This document shows, one piece after another, positions 27,131 through 33,972 of a stretch of DNA of 33,972 nucleotides (its first letter is position 1; every line of letters starts with the position of its first letter). Made by a program: the position numbers and the translations under genes. This DNA is from an uncultured Clostridium sp. (GTDB taxonomy: Bacteria > Bacillota > Clostridia > TANB77 > CAG-508), in contig CAMSWH010000013.1 in NCBI GenBank assembly GCA_947064765.1, positions 1 through 33,972 on the forward strand, written 5' to 3'. The notes beneath the pieces were generated by a model. It did not search any database and was not told where the DNA came from. It saw only the letters and a list, made by a program, of their open reading frames with translations.

Positions 27131-29002
27131 TTAAGCATCTGTTAAATTAAAATTAGAGTCTATATTAAATGTATAAATATCAACTACAATTATAGCAGTA
27201 TTTTCATTTACAGTTGATGAAACTTCAAGTCCGTCAATTTGTAACTCTACTAAATTTTGTAATGTGAATTCTTGATTATTATCTATTGCCTCTTGCATCA
27301 TTCCTGTAACTTTATCTGCTAATGCTTCTCTTGCTTCATCTTTACTAATATTTGAAGAAACTGTATCTAATTCTTGTCTAATGATAGAACTTTTGGTATT
27401 AACATCAATAAGATTTAAATTTGATTTTTTCTCATTATATATTTCCTCAAATCTGTATTTTATTTCTTCTATTGTATTATTTGCATCTTCTTCACTTAAA
27501 TTATCTAAAAATACACAATTTTCTTCTGTTAAGTCTTCAATATCTGAAACATTTGTAAACTTAATTATATTATCAATAGTTATTTGACCACTTTTTCCAT
27601 CATTTGATCCTTGAGAAATAACTATACTATTTTTCATTGATTTAGAATTTTGTGTTCCATCTGTTCTTATACTTATATTTATTTTCTTGTTTATTACTTC
27701 ATCTTCTATAAAACTATATGTTATGTTAATACTTGTATTTGCTTCTTTTTTTGTTTTATCTATTTCAAGAGAAAATCCATTTATTTTTGATTCATCAATA
27801 TCTTTTGGAACTACTTTCTCTTCTAAATCTTCTATTCCATCTTCTGCTGAATATGTTTTTACTTTGTCTTTTTTCAAAAATTCCAGACCTGAATTAGAAC
27901 CTTTATATAAATATGTTATTTTTAAAAGATTCTGTTCTTCTGCTTTTTTCGTAAATTCAAAATCTAAAGTATTCTCATTTGGCAAAATTACGTTGATTTT
28001 TTCAATTCCTAAATCTGTTACATATAATTTAATAACTATACCATTTCCAGACCATTTTTTTATACTATCAATAGTATTATCTATTACTTTTTGTAAATCT
28101 TTTATATTTGTATTTATCTTGTTTCCTAATACTATTCTTATTAATCCCTCATAAACTCTATATTCTTCTGATATAGCATTTTCTTCTTTTGTTATTAGTT
28201 CATTTAATAAGGCTTCATCTTTTTTCAAATTAGTTAATAAATTAGTAAGTATATATCTTAGCTCATCTTGTGTTAATGTTAAAGTGTATGCTGTTGCATT
28301 TGAAGAGCTTGAAGCTTTTTGAATCACAATATTTTCCTGAATTTCAAATTTTTCCTCTGGTATACTCTCTGATATTTGCATAATATATTTATTTATATAT
28401 TCTTTTTTTTGTTCATCTGTTAAAGTTACTTTTTTGGATTTTTTTAAAGATTTTATAAGATTAGAATTAATGTCTATTCCTAAAATATCTTTAATGGAAT
28501 CATATTTTAATCCAACATATTGGGCTGAAATTTCATCAGACATTGCTCCTATAACTTCTTCATTTGATAACATTTTAGCTTTAAAAATTTCATTTTCTGA
28601 ATAACTAACTTTTAATTCACTATATGTTTTTAAGGTTTCTACGTCATTTTTATTTGTTAATTCTAATAAAAATTTACTAAAATCAATTTCTTCCAAATTT
28701 TGATTTTCCACATTAGTTGAAAAATTAACTTTTGTAGTTATTTCTGTATCTTCTGTTATTACTCTATTTGCCATTTGTTCATATATGCTATTATCTAAAA
28801 TATTTTTCATATCAAGATTTGATAAGTTTGTGAAAAATAATTCTTTAGCACTAGCTTGAGATTGTAAAAAATAGAAATAGAACGCACCTACTCCAAGAAT
28901 TAATAACACTATAAAAAATATTACAATTCCTTTTTTGCTTTTTTTTCTATTAGAATTGTAGTTTACATCTATTCTTATATCTTCAATTCCATTATTTTTC
29001 AT
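27131..29002 (-). CDS. Large single-pass extracytoplasmic protein of unknown function
   Basis: 623 residues. A short basic tail with SNRKKSKKG is followed by one membrane segment (about 27-47) and a long extracellular part. It contains repeated beta-sheet stretches (for example TEITTKVNFSTNV, EANTSINITYSFI, KKINISIRT, SGQITIDNI) alternating with helical linkers, and a helical C-terminus. It resembles the DUF6583 group in size and layout, but I cannot confirm that by eye. GTGAGG is about ten bases before the ATG and a promoter lies upstream. The downstream DUF5050-like gene is 24 bp away, so the two are probably co-expressed surface proteins. Confidence 0.8.
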   Translation of the reverse strand: MKNNGIEDIRIDVNYNSNRKKSKKGIVIFFIVLLILGVGAFYFYFLQSQASAKELFFTNLSNLDMKNILDNSIYEQMANRVITEDTEITTKVNFSTNVENQNLEEIDFSKFLLELTNKNDVETLKTYSELKVSYSENEIFKAKMLSNEEVIGAMSDEISAQYVGLKYDSIKDILGIDINSNLIKSLKKSKKVTLTDEQKKEYINKYIMQISESIPEEKFEIQENIVIQKASSSSNATAYTLTLTQDELRYILTNLLTNLKKDEALLNELITKEENAISEEYRVYEGLIRIVLGNKINTNIKDLQKVIDNTIDSIKKWSGNGIVIKLYVTDLGIEKINVILPNENTLDFEFTKKAEEQNLLKITYLYKGSNSGLEFLKKDKVKTYSAEDGIEDLEEKVVPKDIDESKINGFSLEIDKTKKEANTSINITYSFIEDEVINKKINISIRTDGTQNSKSMKNSIVISQGSNDGKSGQITIDNIIKFTNVSDIEDLTEENCVFLDNLSEEDANNTIEEIKYRFEEIYNEKKSNLNLIDVNTKSSIIRQELDTVSSNISKDEAREALADKVTGMMQEAIDNNQEFTLQNLVELQIDGLEVSSTVNENTAIIVVDIYTFNIDSNFNLTDA

Positions 29003-29026
29003 AAATACTTTACCTCACTTTTCATT

Positions 29027-29055
29027 ATTATATATAAAATACGAAAAAATAACAA
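29027..29055 (-). promoter_or_regulatory. Promoter of the surface-protein operon
   Basis: Minus strand TTGTTA (29050-29055), 17-bp spacer, TATAAT (29027-29032), about 25 bp before the ATG at 29002, implying a short leader. Confidence 0.6.
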
Positions 29056-29140
29056 CAAAAATTTGATATATTTTTTATATAGTAAAAGTATTATTTGAAG
29101 CTCATATTATAAATATATTAAATTTATTTAACTTGTACAA

Positions 29141-29169
29141 AAAAAGCGTTACTTTTAGTAACGCTTTTT
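29141..29169 (-). terminator. Rho-independent terminator of spoVG
   Basis: Perfect 12-bp arms AAAAAGCGTTAC and complement (29141-29152, 29158-29169) with a 5-base loop and a T run on the minus strand, starting 14 bp past the spoVG stop. Confidence 0.93.
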
Positions 29170-29182
29170 CAATCTAACAAAA

Positions 29183-29464
29183 TTATTCTGCTGATTCTTC
29201 TGCAGTTTCTGCATCTGGAGCTTCATAAGCTTCTAATATAGCTTTTTGAATTTTCTCTCTTGTTTCAGCATTAATTGGATGAGCTATATCTTTAAATTCT
29301 CCGTTTGGAGTTTTTTTACTAGGCATAGCAATAAATAATCCATTTTGGCTTTCGATAACTTTGATATCGTGAATTACGAATTCTCCATCAAATGTTACTG
29401 AAGCAACTGCCTTCATTCTGTTTTCTAAATTTACTTTTCTTAAACGTACATCTGTTATTTGCAT
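29183..29464 (-). CDS. spoVG: SpoVG, nucleic-acid-binding regulator
   Basis: 93 residues, full length for the family. SpoVG proteins bind DNA and RNA and affect sporulation, septation and virulence or envelope genes in Firmicutes. The signature start [12 protein letters not shown], the core strand pair [20 protein letters not shown] (40s region) and [24 protein letters not shown] are all present, followed by the terminal helix [14 protein letters not shown] and a variable acidic tail. AAAGAGG is about ten bases before the ATG. It is a single-gene unit with its own sigma-H-like promoter and a strong terminator, and lies divergent from murC. Confidence 0.97.
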   Translation of the reverse strand: MQITDVRLRKVNLENRMKAVASVTFDGEFVIHDIKVIESQNGLFIAMPSKKTPNGEFKDIAHPINAETREKIQKAILEAYEAPDAETAEESAE

Positions 29465-29527
29465 TTTTTAAGCACCTCTTTCTTCTCGTTTTAATACATA
29501 TTAAAAATTCTATGTACTAATTTTATT

Positions 29528-29554
29528 ATTCTACAAAAAAACTTTTTTTCCTTC
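29528..29554 (-). promoter_or_regulatory. Sigma-H-type promoter of spoVG
   Basis: Minus strand GAAGGAAAA (29546-29554) matches the sigma-H -35 consensus RnAGGAwww, and GTAGAAT (29528-29534) matches the -10 consensus RnnGAAT, with an 11-bp spacer. spoVG is a classic sigma-H gene in Bacillus subtilis. Predicted start about 29521, leader about 57 nt. Nothing else is supported in the 347-bp gap 29465-29811 apart from the murC promoter. Confidence 0.7.
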
Positions 29555-29756
29555 TTTTTTTATATACTTTTTTTAATATTTTTTATTTTTATCAAAAAAA
29601 CTTCATTTTACTTTATTTTAACCATTAAATTTATTTAATATGTAAAATTATTTATTTTTTTGTTTATTAATATTTTAATATAACAATTATAACAATAATT
29701 TCTTTTATAATCTCCTTTTTTGTAGAATATTAAAACTTAAAATTTCTTTATTTTTA

Positions 29757-29785
29757 TTGAAATTCTTACTCTATAATAGTATAAT
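29757..29785 (+). promoter_or_regulatory. Sigma-A promoter of murC
   Basis: Plus strand TTGAAA (29757-29762), 17-bp spacer, consensus TATAAT (29780-29785), 26 bp before the ATG at 29812. Confidence 0.8.
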
Positions 29786-29811
29786 GATTTTATATTTTAG
29801 GAGGCTATAAA

Positions 29812-31197
29812 ATGGATTTTGAAATAACAGATTTAAAACAATATAAACATATACACCTTATTGGTATTGGTGGTATTAGTATGAGTGCTATAGCAGAAAC
29901 TTTGCATAATTGGAATTATACTGTTACTGGTTCTGATTTAGCACAAAGTGAATTAACAGATAAATTAAATATGCATGGCATAAAAACTGTTATTGGTCAT
30001 GATTTAGAAAATGCCAAAAACAGTGATTTAATAATATATTCTGCTGCAATTAGTGATTCTGATCCAGAAATAATAATTGCAAAAGAAAACAATATTCCTT
30101 TAATTGATAGAGGTAAATTTGTTGGTTATTTAACAAAACTTTATAAAGAAACCATTTGTGTTTCTGGAACTCATGGAAAAACAACTACTACTTCTATGCT
30201 TTCAATTTGTTTTATTAATGCCCAAAAGGATCCTTCTATTGAGGTGGGCGCAATGCTTGATTCAATTGGTGGAAACTATCGTGTTGGTAATAGTGATTAT
30301 TTCATACTTGAATCTTGTGAATATAAAGCAAATTTCTTAAAGTTCTTTCCTAAAACAGAAATAATATTAAATATAGATAATGATCATTTAGATTACTATA
30401 AAACTTTTGATAATATTGTAAAGACTTTTCAGGATTTTGTTTCAATATTAGATGAGGATGGATTATTAGTTACAAATGCTGATGATAAAAATTGTTTAAA
30501 TTTAAAAAATATTACTAAATCAAAATTCATTTCTTATGGAATAGATAATACTTCTGCTAATTTTGTTGCAAAAAATATTTCTTTTGACAGTAATGGTTTT
30601 GCAAAATTTGATGTATATAAAAATAATGAACTTTATACTACTATAGAACTTTCAGTCGCTGGAAAACATAATATACTAAATGCTCTTGCTTGCACTGTTG
30701 TATGTGATTATTATAATATTTCTAAAGAAGTTATAAAAAGTTCTTTAAAAGAATTTACAGGTGCTGAACGTAGATTAGAATTTAAAGGTAAATTAAATAA
30801 AAATGTTTCCATTTTTGATGACTATGCTCACCATCCTACTGAAATAACTGCAACAGCAAATGCTATCAAGAATAAAATTTATAATAAATCTTGGGTAATT
30901 TTTCAACCACATACTTACAGTAGAACCAAAAGTCTTTTAAACGATTTTGCTAAAGCTTTATCTAATTTTGATAATTTAATTATTTTAGATATTTATGCTG
31001 CAAGAGAACAAAATACATTTGATATTTCTTCAAAAGATTTAGTTAAAAAATTAGAAGAAAATAATAAAAAAGCTTTATATATGCCTGATTTTTCTGAAAT
31101 AGTTTCATATTTAAAACAGAATGTAAACGAAAATGATATTGTAATAACTTTAGGAGCTGGAACTGTAACTCAAATTGGTCCTATGCTTTTAAAATAA
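29812..31197 (+). CDS. murC: UDP-N-acetylmuramate--L-alanine ligase MurC
   Basis: 461 residues; the ATP-dependent cytoplasmic ligase that adds L-Ala to UDP-MurNAc in peptidoglycan synthesis. The N-terminal Rossmann domain has HIHLIGIGGISMSAIA (13-28) and VTGSDLAQSELT. The central domain has the ATP loop VSGTHGKTTTTSML (117-130), ESCEYKANF (the MurC-type E-x-x-E-Y) and NIDNDHLDYY. The C-terminal domain has GAERRLEFKG and FDDYAHHPTEI, then the PHTYSRT loop and the AAREQN motif typical of MurC as against MurD/E/F. AGGAGG lies seven bases before the ATG. It is a single gene with its own promoter and terminator, the only cell-wall precursor gene in the window. Confidence 0.97.
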   Translation: MDFEITDLKQYKHIHLIGIGGISMSAIAETLHNWNYTVTGSDLAQSELTDKLNMHGIKTVIGHDLENAKNSDLIIYSAAISDSDPEIIIAKENNIPLIDRGKFVGYLTKLYKETICVSGTHGKTTTTSMLSICFINAQKDPSIEVGAMLDSIGGNYRVGNSDYFILESCEYKANFLKFFPKTEIILNIDNDHLDYYKTFDNIVKTFQDFVSILDEDGLLVTNADDKNCLNLKNITKSKFISYGIDNTSANFVAKNISFDSNGFAKFDVYKNNELYTTIELSVAGKHNILNALACTVVCDYYNISKEVIKSSLKEFTGAERRLEFKGKLNKNVSIFDDYAHHPTEITATANAIKNKIYNKSWVIFQPHTYSRTKSLLNDFAKALSNFDNLIILDIYAAREQNTFDISSKDLVKKLEENNKKALYMPDFSEIVSYLKQNVNENDIVITLGAGTVTQIGPMLLK

Positions 31198-31265
31198 ATT
31201 ATCTTATATAAATTTAAAATATATTCTAAAGGCATAACTTGTTTTACTTTTAATATTAATACTAA

Positions 31266-31312
31266 AAAAAGTCTAATTGTTAAAACTTTATATTTAACAA
31301 TTAGGCTTTTTT
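31266..31312 (+). terminator. murC: Rho-independent terminator of murC
   Basis: Long arms (31266-31284 and 31293-31312) with a G-U pair in plus-strand RNA where minus-strand RNA would have an A-C mismatch, so the plus strand is favoured. A run of seven T follows. It can also serve the convergent glycosyltransferase gene, whose stop is seven bases beyond. Confidence 0.88.
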
Positions 31313-31318
31313 TATTTA

Positions 31319-32756
31319 CTAATTTATATCTTGTTTTACATACACAAAAAAGTTATGTTGTTCTCTAATAAAATTTTTCAAATACAGATTACCAATAAAT
31401 TTATATTTTGCATATTTATCTTGTTCTAATTTTTCAATCAAATTTTTCAAATCTCCTTTTATATATTTTGAAATAGCATCTGGATCTTCTATATCTTTGT
31501 TCAATACTGTGATTGGTATAATACATATATCTGGCATATATTTTTCTACTTCTTTAAAAGTATCATATCCATTACTTATACTCCAACAATAATTTGCTTT
31601 ATCTGTATTATAATTATCAAATATATTTTTTTCAAAATATGGTTGTATTGCTACAGGCATATAGTTTATTCCATATATTTTTTTATTTTCATAATCATCA
31701 ATTTGTTTAATAAAATCTGCTACTTCCTTTGCAGGAGAATATAAATTATTATAATCAAAATTTAGCGATTGAATATTCCACAAAATCTGTATTAATAGCA
31801 TAGCAGTAATAAATATTTTTACTAATTTTTTATCTATATCTTTTATTAATACAATAAATAAAACTTCAAAAAGTACTGAAATATGCCACATCTGACAATG
31901 TAACATCATAAGTAATAATACAAGTGGCATAAATAACGTTATTAGCTTTATACCATCTTCTAATGAATTATACTTAAATAACATATATACATATATCACT
32001 ATTGATATAACTCCTAAAAGATTATTATTAGACGAAATACTTGCTTCTCCAAAAATATATAATAAAGAATGTCCTCCATTTCCACCGAAATCCAATATCA
32101 CTTTTAGGAAATAGTAATATAAAAATTGCTAGAAACCAAAAAAAAGTTATAATTGTGCAAACTATATTTTTATTTTTTTCACTTCTTTTTAAACTTTTAT
32201 TTTTTCTGTAAAAATCGTACAAATATATTAAAAATATAGATCCTGCTACTAAATATGTATGTAAACTTATATTCATAAAAAATATAAGTATTACAAAAAA
32301 TCTAAATGGCTTTTCAAATCTTTTTGGATAAAATAAATATATCAAAGTAATTAATGGTAATACTAAACAGTAACTTCTACATACTATTGTTGTTTGAAAA
32401 AATATGAAATATGAAAATGGAAAAAGAATTTTTATATACCATGGAAGTTTAGTCTTAAATAATAGTAAATACAAGCCAATAGATGTAAATATTATAGGTA
32501 CTAAATAAAAATAATCATACGTAAGACCTATATTTATAAATACTTTTAAAATTAAAAACCAAAGACAAGGTGTTCCTTCATATTTAGTATATTTAATAAT
32601 TTCTATTATACTATTATCTCTAGCAATTAACCATGATTGAGCTTCATCACTCCAGTGTTCATGATAATTTGAAAAATTAATCGCTAGTATAATAAATAAT
32701 ATTAATATTACCACGTTTAAAAAATTATTTTTTATTAGTTCTATTATTTTTTTCAT
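31319..32756 (-). CDS. GT-C-like membrane glycosyltransferase, frame interrupted by one extra base
   Basis: Read as one gene of about 478 residues once a single base is dropped near 32087. The N-terminal part has a first membrane segment (about 12-29), then an extracellular loop HEHWSDEAQSWLIARD (about 32-47) with the acidic DEAQ motif of GT39/PMT/ArnT-like GT-C enzymes, EGTPCLW (60-66), and several further membrane segments up to the break. The C-terminal part continues with GGNGGHSLLYIFGEAS, more membrane segments and a soluble extracellular domain of about 130 residues (SPAKEVADFIKQ...). The donor is probably a polyprenyl-phosphate sugar; the acceptor is unknown. The upstream site AGGGGA is about 14 bases from the ATG, so translation may be weak. 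The two halves are each incomplete alone. Confidence 0.82.
32085..32089 (-). other. +1 frame break at an in-frame CGG in the glycosyltransferase gene
   Basis: The minus strand reads GAT ATT GGA TTT CGG TGG in the upstream frame, which then runs out in a Trp/Arg/Phe-rich tail to a stop at 32028. Dropping the C at 32087 gives GAT ATT GGA TTT GGT GGA AAT GGA and joins the downstream frame. The downstream frame is closed by a TAG at about 32129, so the shift must occur between about 32028 and 32129; the CGG is the most sensible site but not the only possible one. Confidence 0.7.
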
Positions 32757-32887
32757 TTTATTACTTCAAATCCCCTATTTATAAATAACTCTAATAATTT
32801 ATTTTTTAATCTATTGTTCTGTATATTTTTAAACTATATATTTAATATTTTATTAACTATTTATAAATTATATTTAAAAAAATAGTT

Positions 32888-33972
32888 TTAGTCAATCTTA
32901 CTCATTTCTTTTATCATTAAATCCCCAAAAATTGCATATCCTATTTCTGGATTTGAAACTAATACATTTGTAATTGCACCTATGAACTTTCCATTTTGAA
33001 GTATTGGAGCACCTGAAAGACCTCTTATTATTCCTCCTGTTTTTTCTAATAATTCTTCATCTGTTACTTTTATAAGCATACTTTTATTATTAAAATCATT
33101 ATCAATATAAATTTTTTCTATTTCAATAGAATATTCTTTTGCTACATTACTATTATCTATTGCACATAAAACTTTTGCTTCTCCTAGTTCTATTTCACTT
33201 CTTAATGCTACATCTATTTCTTTTGAAGTATCTATATTTAAACTTGTTAAATTATTTAATCTTCCATATATTCCAAATTGTGTATTCCTTACTACTTCTC
33301 CTATTGTTTGCTGATTTAAAATAGTACCTTTTATTTCTCCTGGATCATCTACTTCTCCTTTTTTTATAGATATTATTCTTGAAGTAACTAATTCTCCAGA
33401 ATCAATGTTTATCAAACTATCTGTATCTGAATCTGTAATGCCATGCCCTAATACAGCATATACTTTTGATTCTGGTTCATAAAATGTCATTGTTCCAACA
33501 CCAGTTGCCGCATCCTTTACCCATAATCCTAACTTGTATTCTTTATTTTTTGTTTGAATTGGTGTTATATTTGAAGTTACTATACTTCCATTTCTTAAAA
33601 GTGTAAGTTCTAATTTTTTCCCATTTGAGTTATTTACAACATCTTTTAAATTATCTATATCTTCTATATCTTTTTCATTTATTTTTAAAATAGTATCTCC
33701 TTCTTTTATATCAGAGTTTTCATATGGTTTGTTTAAAATATTATTTTCATCTTCTATTTCAGACATTCCAACTATTAAAACTCCATTTGTATATAATTTT
33801 AGTCCTATTATTTTTCCTATTGGAACTACTTTTGCATTTTCTATTGTCGTTACTGCTACATTTCTTACTGGAATCTTTCCAAATAGATTTACTTCTATAT
33901 TACTAACATTATAATTGCTATTAGATGTTATAGCTGTTTCTATAGTTTCAAGTCCAAAACTTTTCTTTATTT
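32888..33972 (-). CDS. spoIVB: SpoIVB sporulation serine peptidase, 5'-truncated at the window edge
   Basis: SpoIVB is the forespore-secreted S55 protease that triggers pro-sigma-K processing by cutting SpoIVFA. The frame is open through the right edge, so the start and signal region are missing; about 361 residues are present. The first visible part (NVAVTTIENAKVVPIGKIIG...LYTNGVLIVG) is the expected pre-PDZ region, followed by a PDZ domain (YENSDIKEGDTILKIN, about 83-150) and the S55 core: VLGHGITDSDT carries the catalytic His, and GGIIRGLSGAPILQNGKFIG the catalytic Ser (LSGAP), with NVLVSNPEIGYAIFG at the end. An internal ATG at 33766 is not the start because homology continues upstream of it. 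In Bacillus spo0A follows spoIVB; here a glycosyltransferase does. Confidence 0.95.
   Translation of the reverse strand, partial: IKKSFGLETIETAITSNSNYNVSNIEVNLFGKIPVRNVAVTTIENAKVVPIGKIIGLKLYTNGVLIVGMSEIEDENNILNKPYENSDIKEGDTILKINEKDIEDIDNLKDVVNNSNGKKLELTLLRNGSIVTSNITPIQTKNKEYKLGLWVKDAATGVGTMTFYEPESKVYAVLGHGITDSDTDSLINIDSGELVTSRIISIKKGEVDDPGEIKGTILNQQTIGEVVRNTQFGIYGRLNNLTSLNIDTSKEIDVALRSEIELGEAKVLCAIDNSNVAKEYSIEIEKIYIDNDFNNKSMLIKVTDEELLEKTGGIIRGLSGAPILQNGKFIGAITNVLVSNPEIGYAIFGDLMIKEMSKID

Noticed and set aside
33139..33914. Leu/Phe-rich plus-strand ORFs opposite spoIVB
   Set aside because: They are shadows of the minus-strand gene; AT-rich coding strands produce Leu/Phe/Ser-rich antisense frames.
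1..33972. CRISPR arrays, tRNA or rRNA genes, insertion sequences, integrases, att sites
   Set aside because: No regularly spaced repeats, no cloverleaf or rRNA-like GC-rich stretch, and no transposase or integrase motifs were seen on either strand.

Overview
The window is about 34 kb of very AT-rich DNA (roughly a quarter G+C by eye). It looks like a core-chromosome segment of a spore-forming Clostridia-type Firmicute. Evidence for this is spoIVB and spoVG, a sigma-H-like promoter on spoVG, a T-box in front of pheST, a split transketolase, AddA, FtsEX beside PcsB/EnvC-like hydrolases, and AGGAGG-type ribosome binding sites. An uncultured gut lineage is my guess; nothing here fixes genus or species. 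No tRNA, rRNA, CRISPR array, transposase or phage gene was seen.

Layout, left to right. (1) 1-1428: the 5' part of a minus-strand gene with a degenerate ADP-ribosyltransferase-like domain and an acidic repetitive tail. (2) 1734-7233: a minus-strand operon ftsE-ftsX, two tandem PcsB/EnvC-like M23 hydrolases, then a CtpA-type S41 protease; together they form a septal peptidoglycan-splitting machine. (3) 7603-13051: a 1605-residue membrane-anchored protein with C39-like and SleB-like hydrolase domains, and a small membrane partner. (4) 13228-15087: transketolase in two subunits, with a 14-codon upstream ORF overlapping the start of the second. (5) 15394-19867: a small membrane protein and addA, whose frame is broken by one extra base in the Walker A region. 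(6) 20203-20628: a small helical protein on the plus strand. (7) 20780-24776: T-box, pheS, a 115-bp nested palindrome, pheT. (8) 24785-29002: a three-gene operon of unknown small and coiled-coil proteins, then a two-gene operon of membrane-anchored extracytoplasmic proteins, one of them DUF5050-like. (9) 29183-31197: spoVG and, divergently, murC. (10) 31319-33972: a multi-membrane GT-C-like glycosyltransferase with a second frame break, and the 3' part of spoIVB.

The most interesting observation joins two apparently separate defects. Both frame breaks (addA near 19795, glycosyltransferase near 32087) are explained by one extra base, and in both the codon met at the break is CGG. By hand count, CGG occurs about 20 times on the sense strand of genes here. 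All 18 other occurrences straddle codon boundaries; the only two in-frame CGG codons are at the breaks, and in both a +1 shift restores the conserved protein by reading the next triplet as glycine (GGA or GGT). This fits a genome in which CGG is unassigned or nearly unread and acts as a +1 frameshift site. Two sequencing errors or two ordinary mutations are the null explanation and cannot be excluded from this window.
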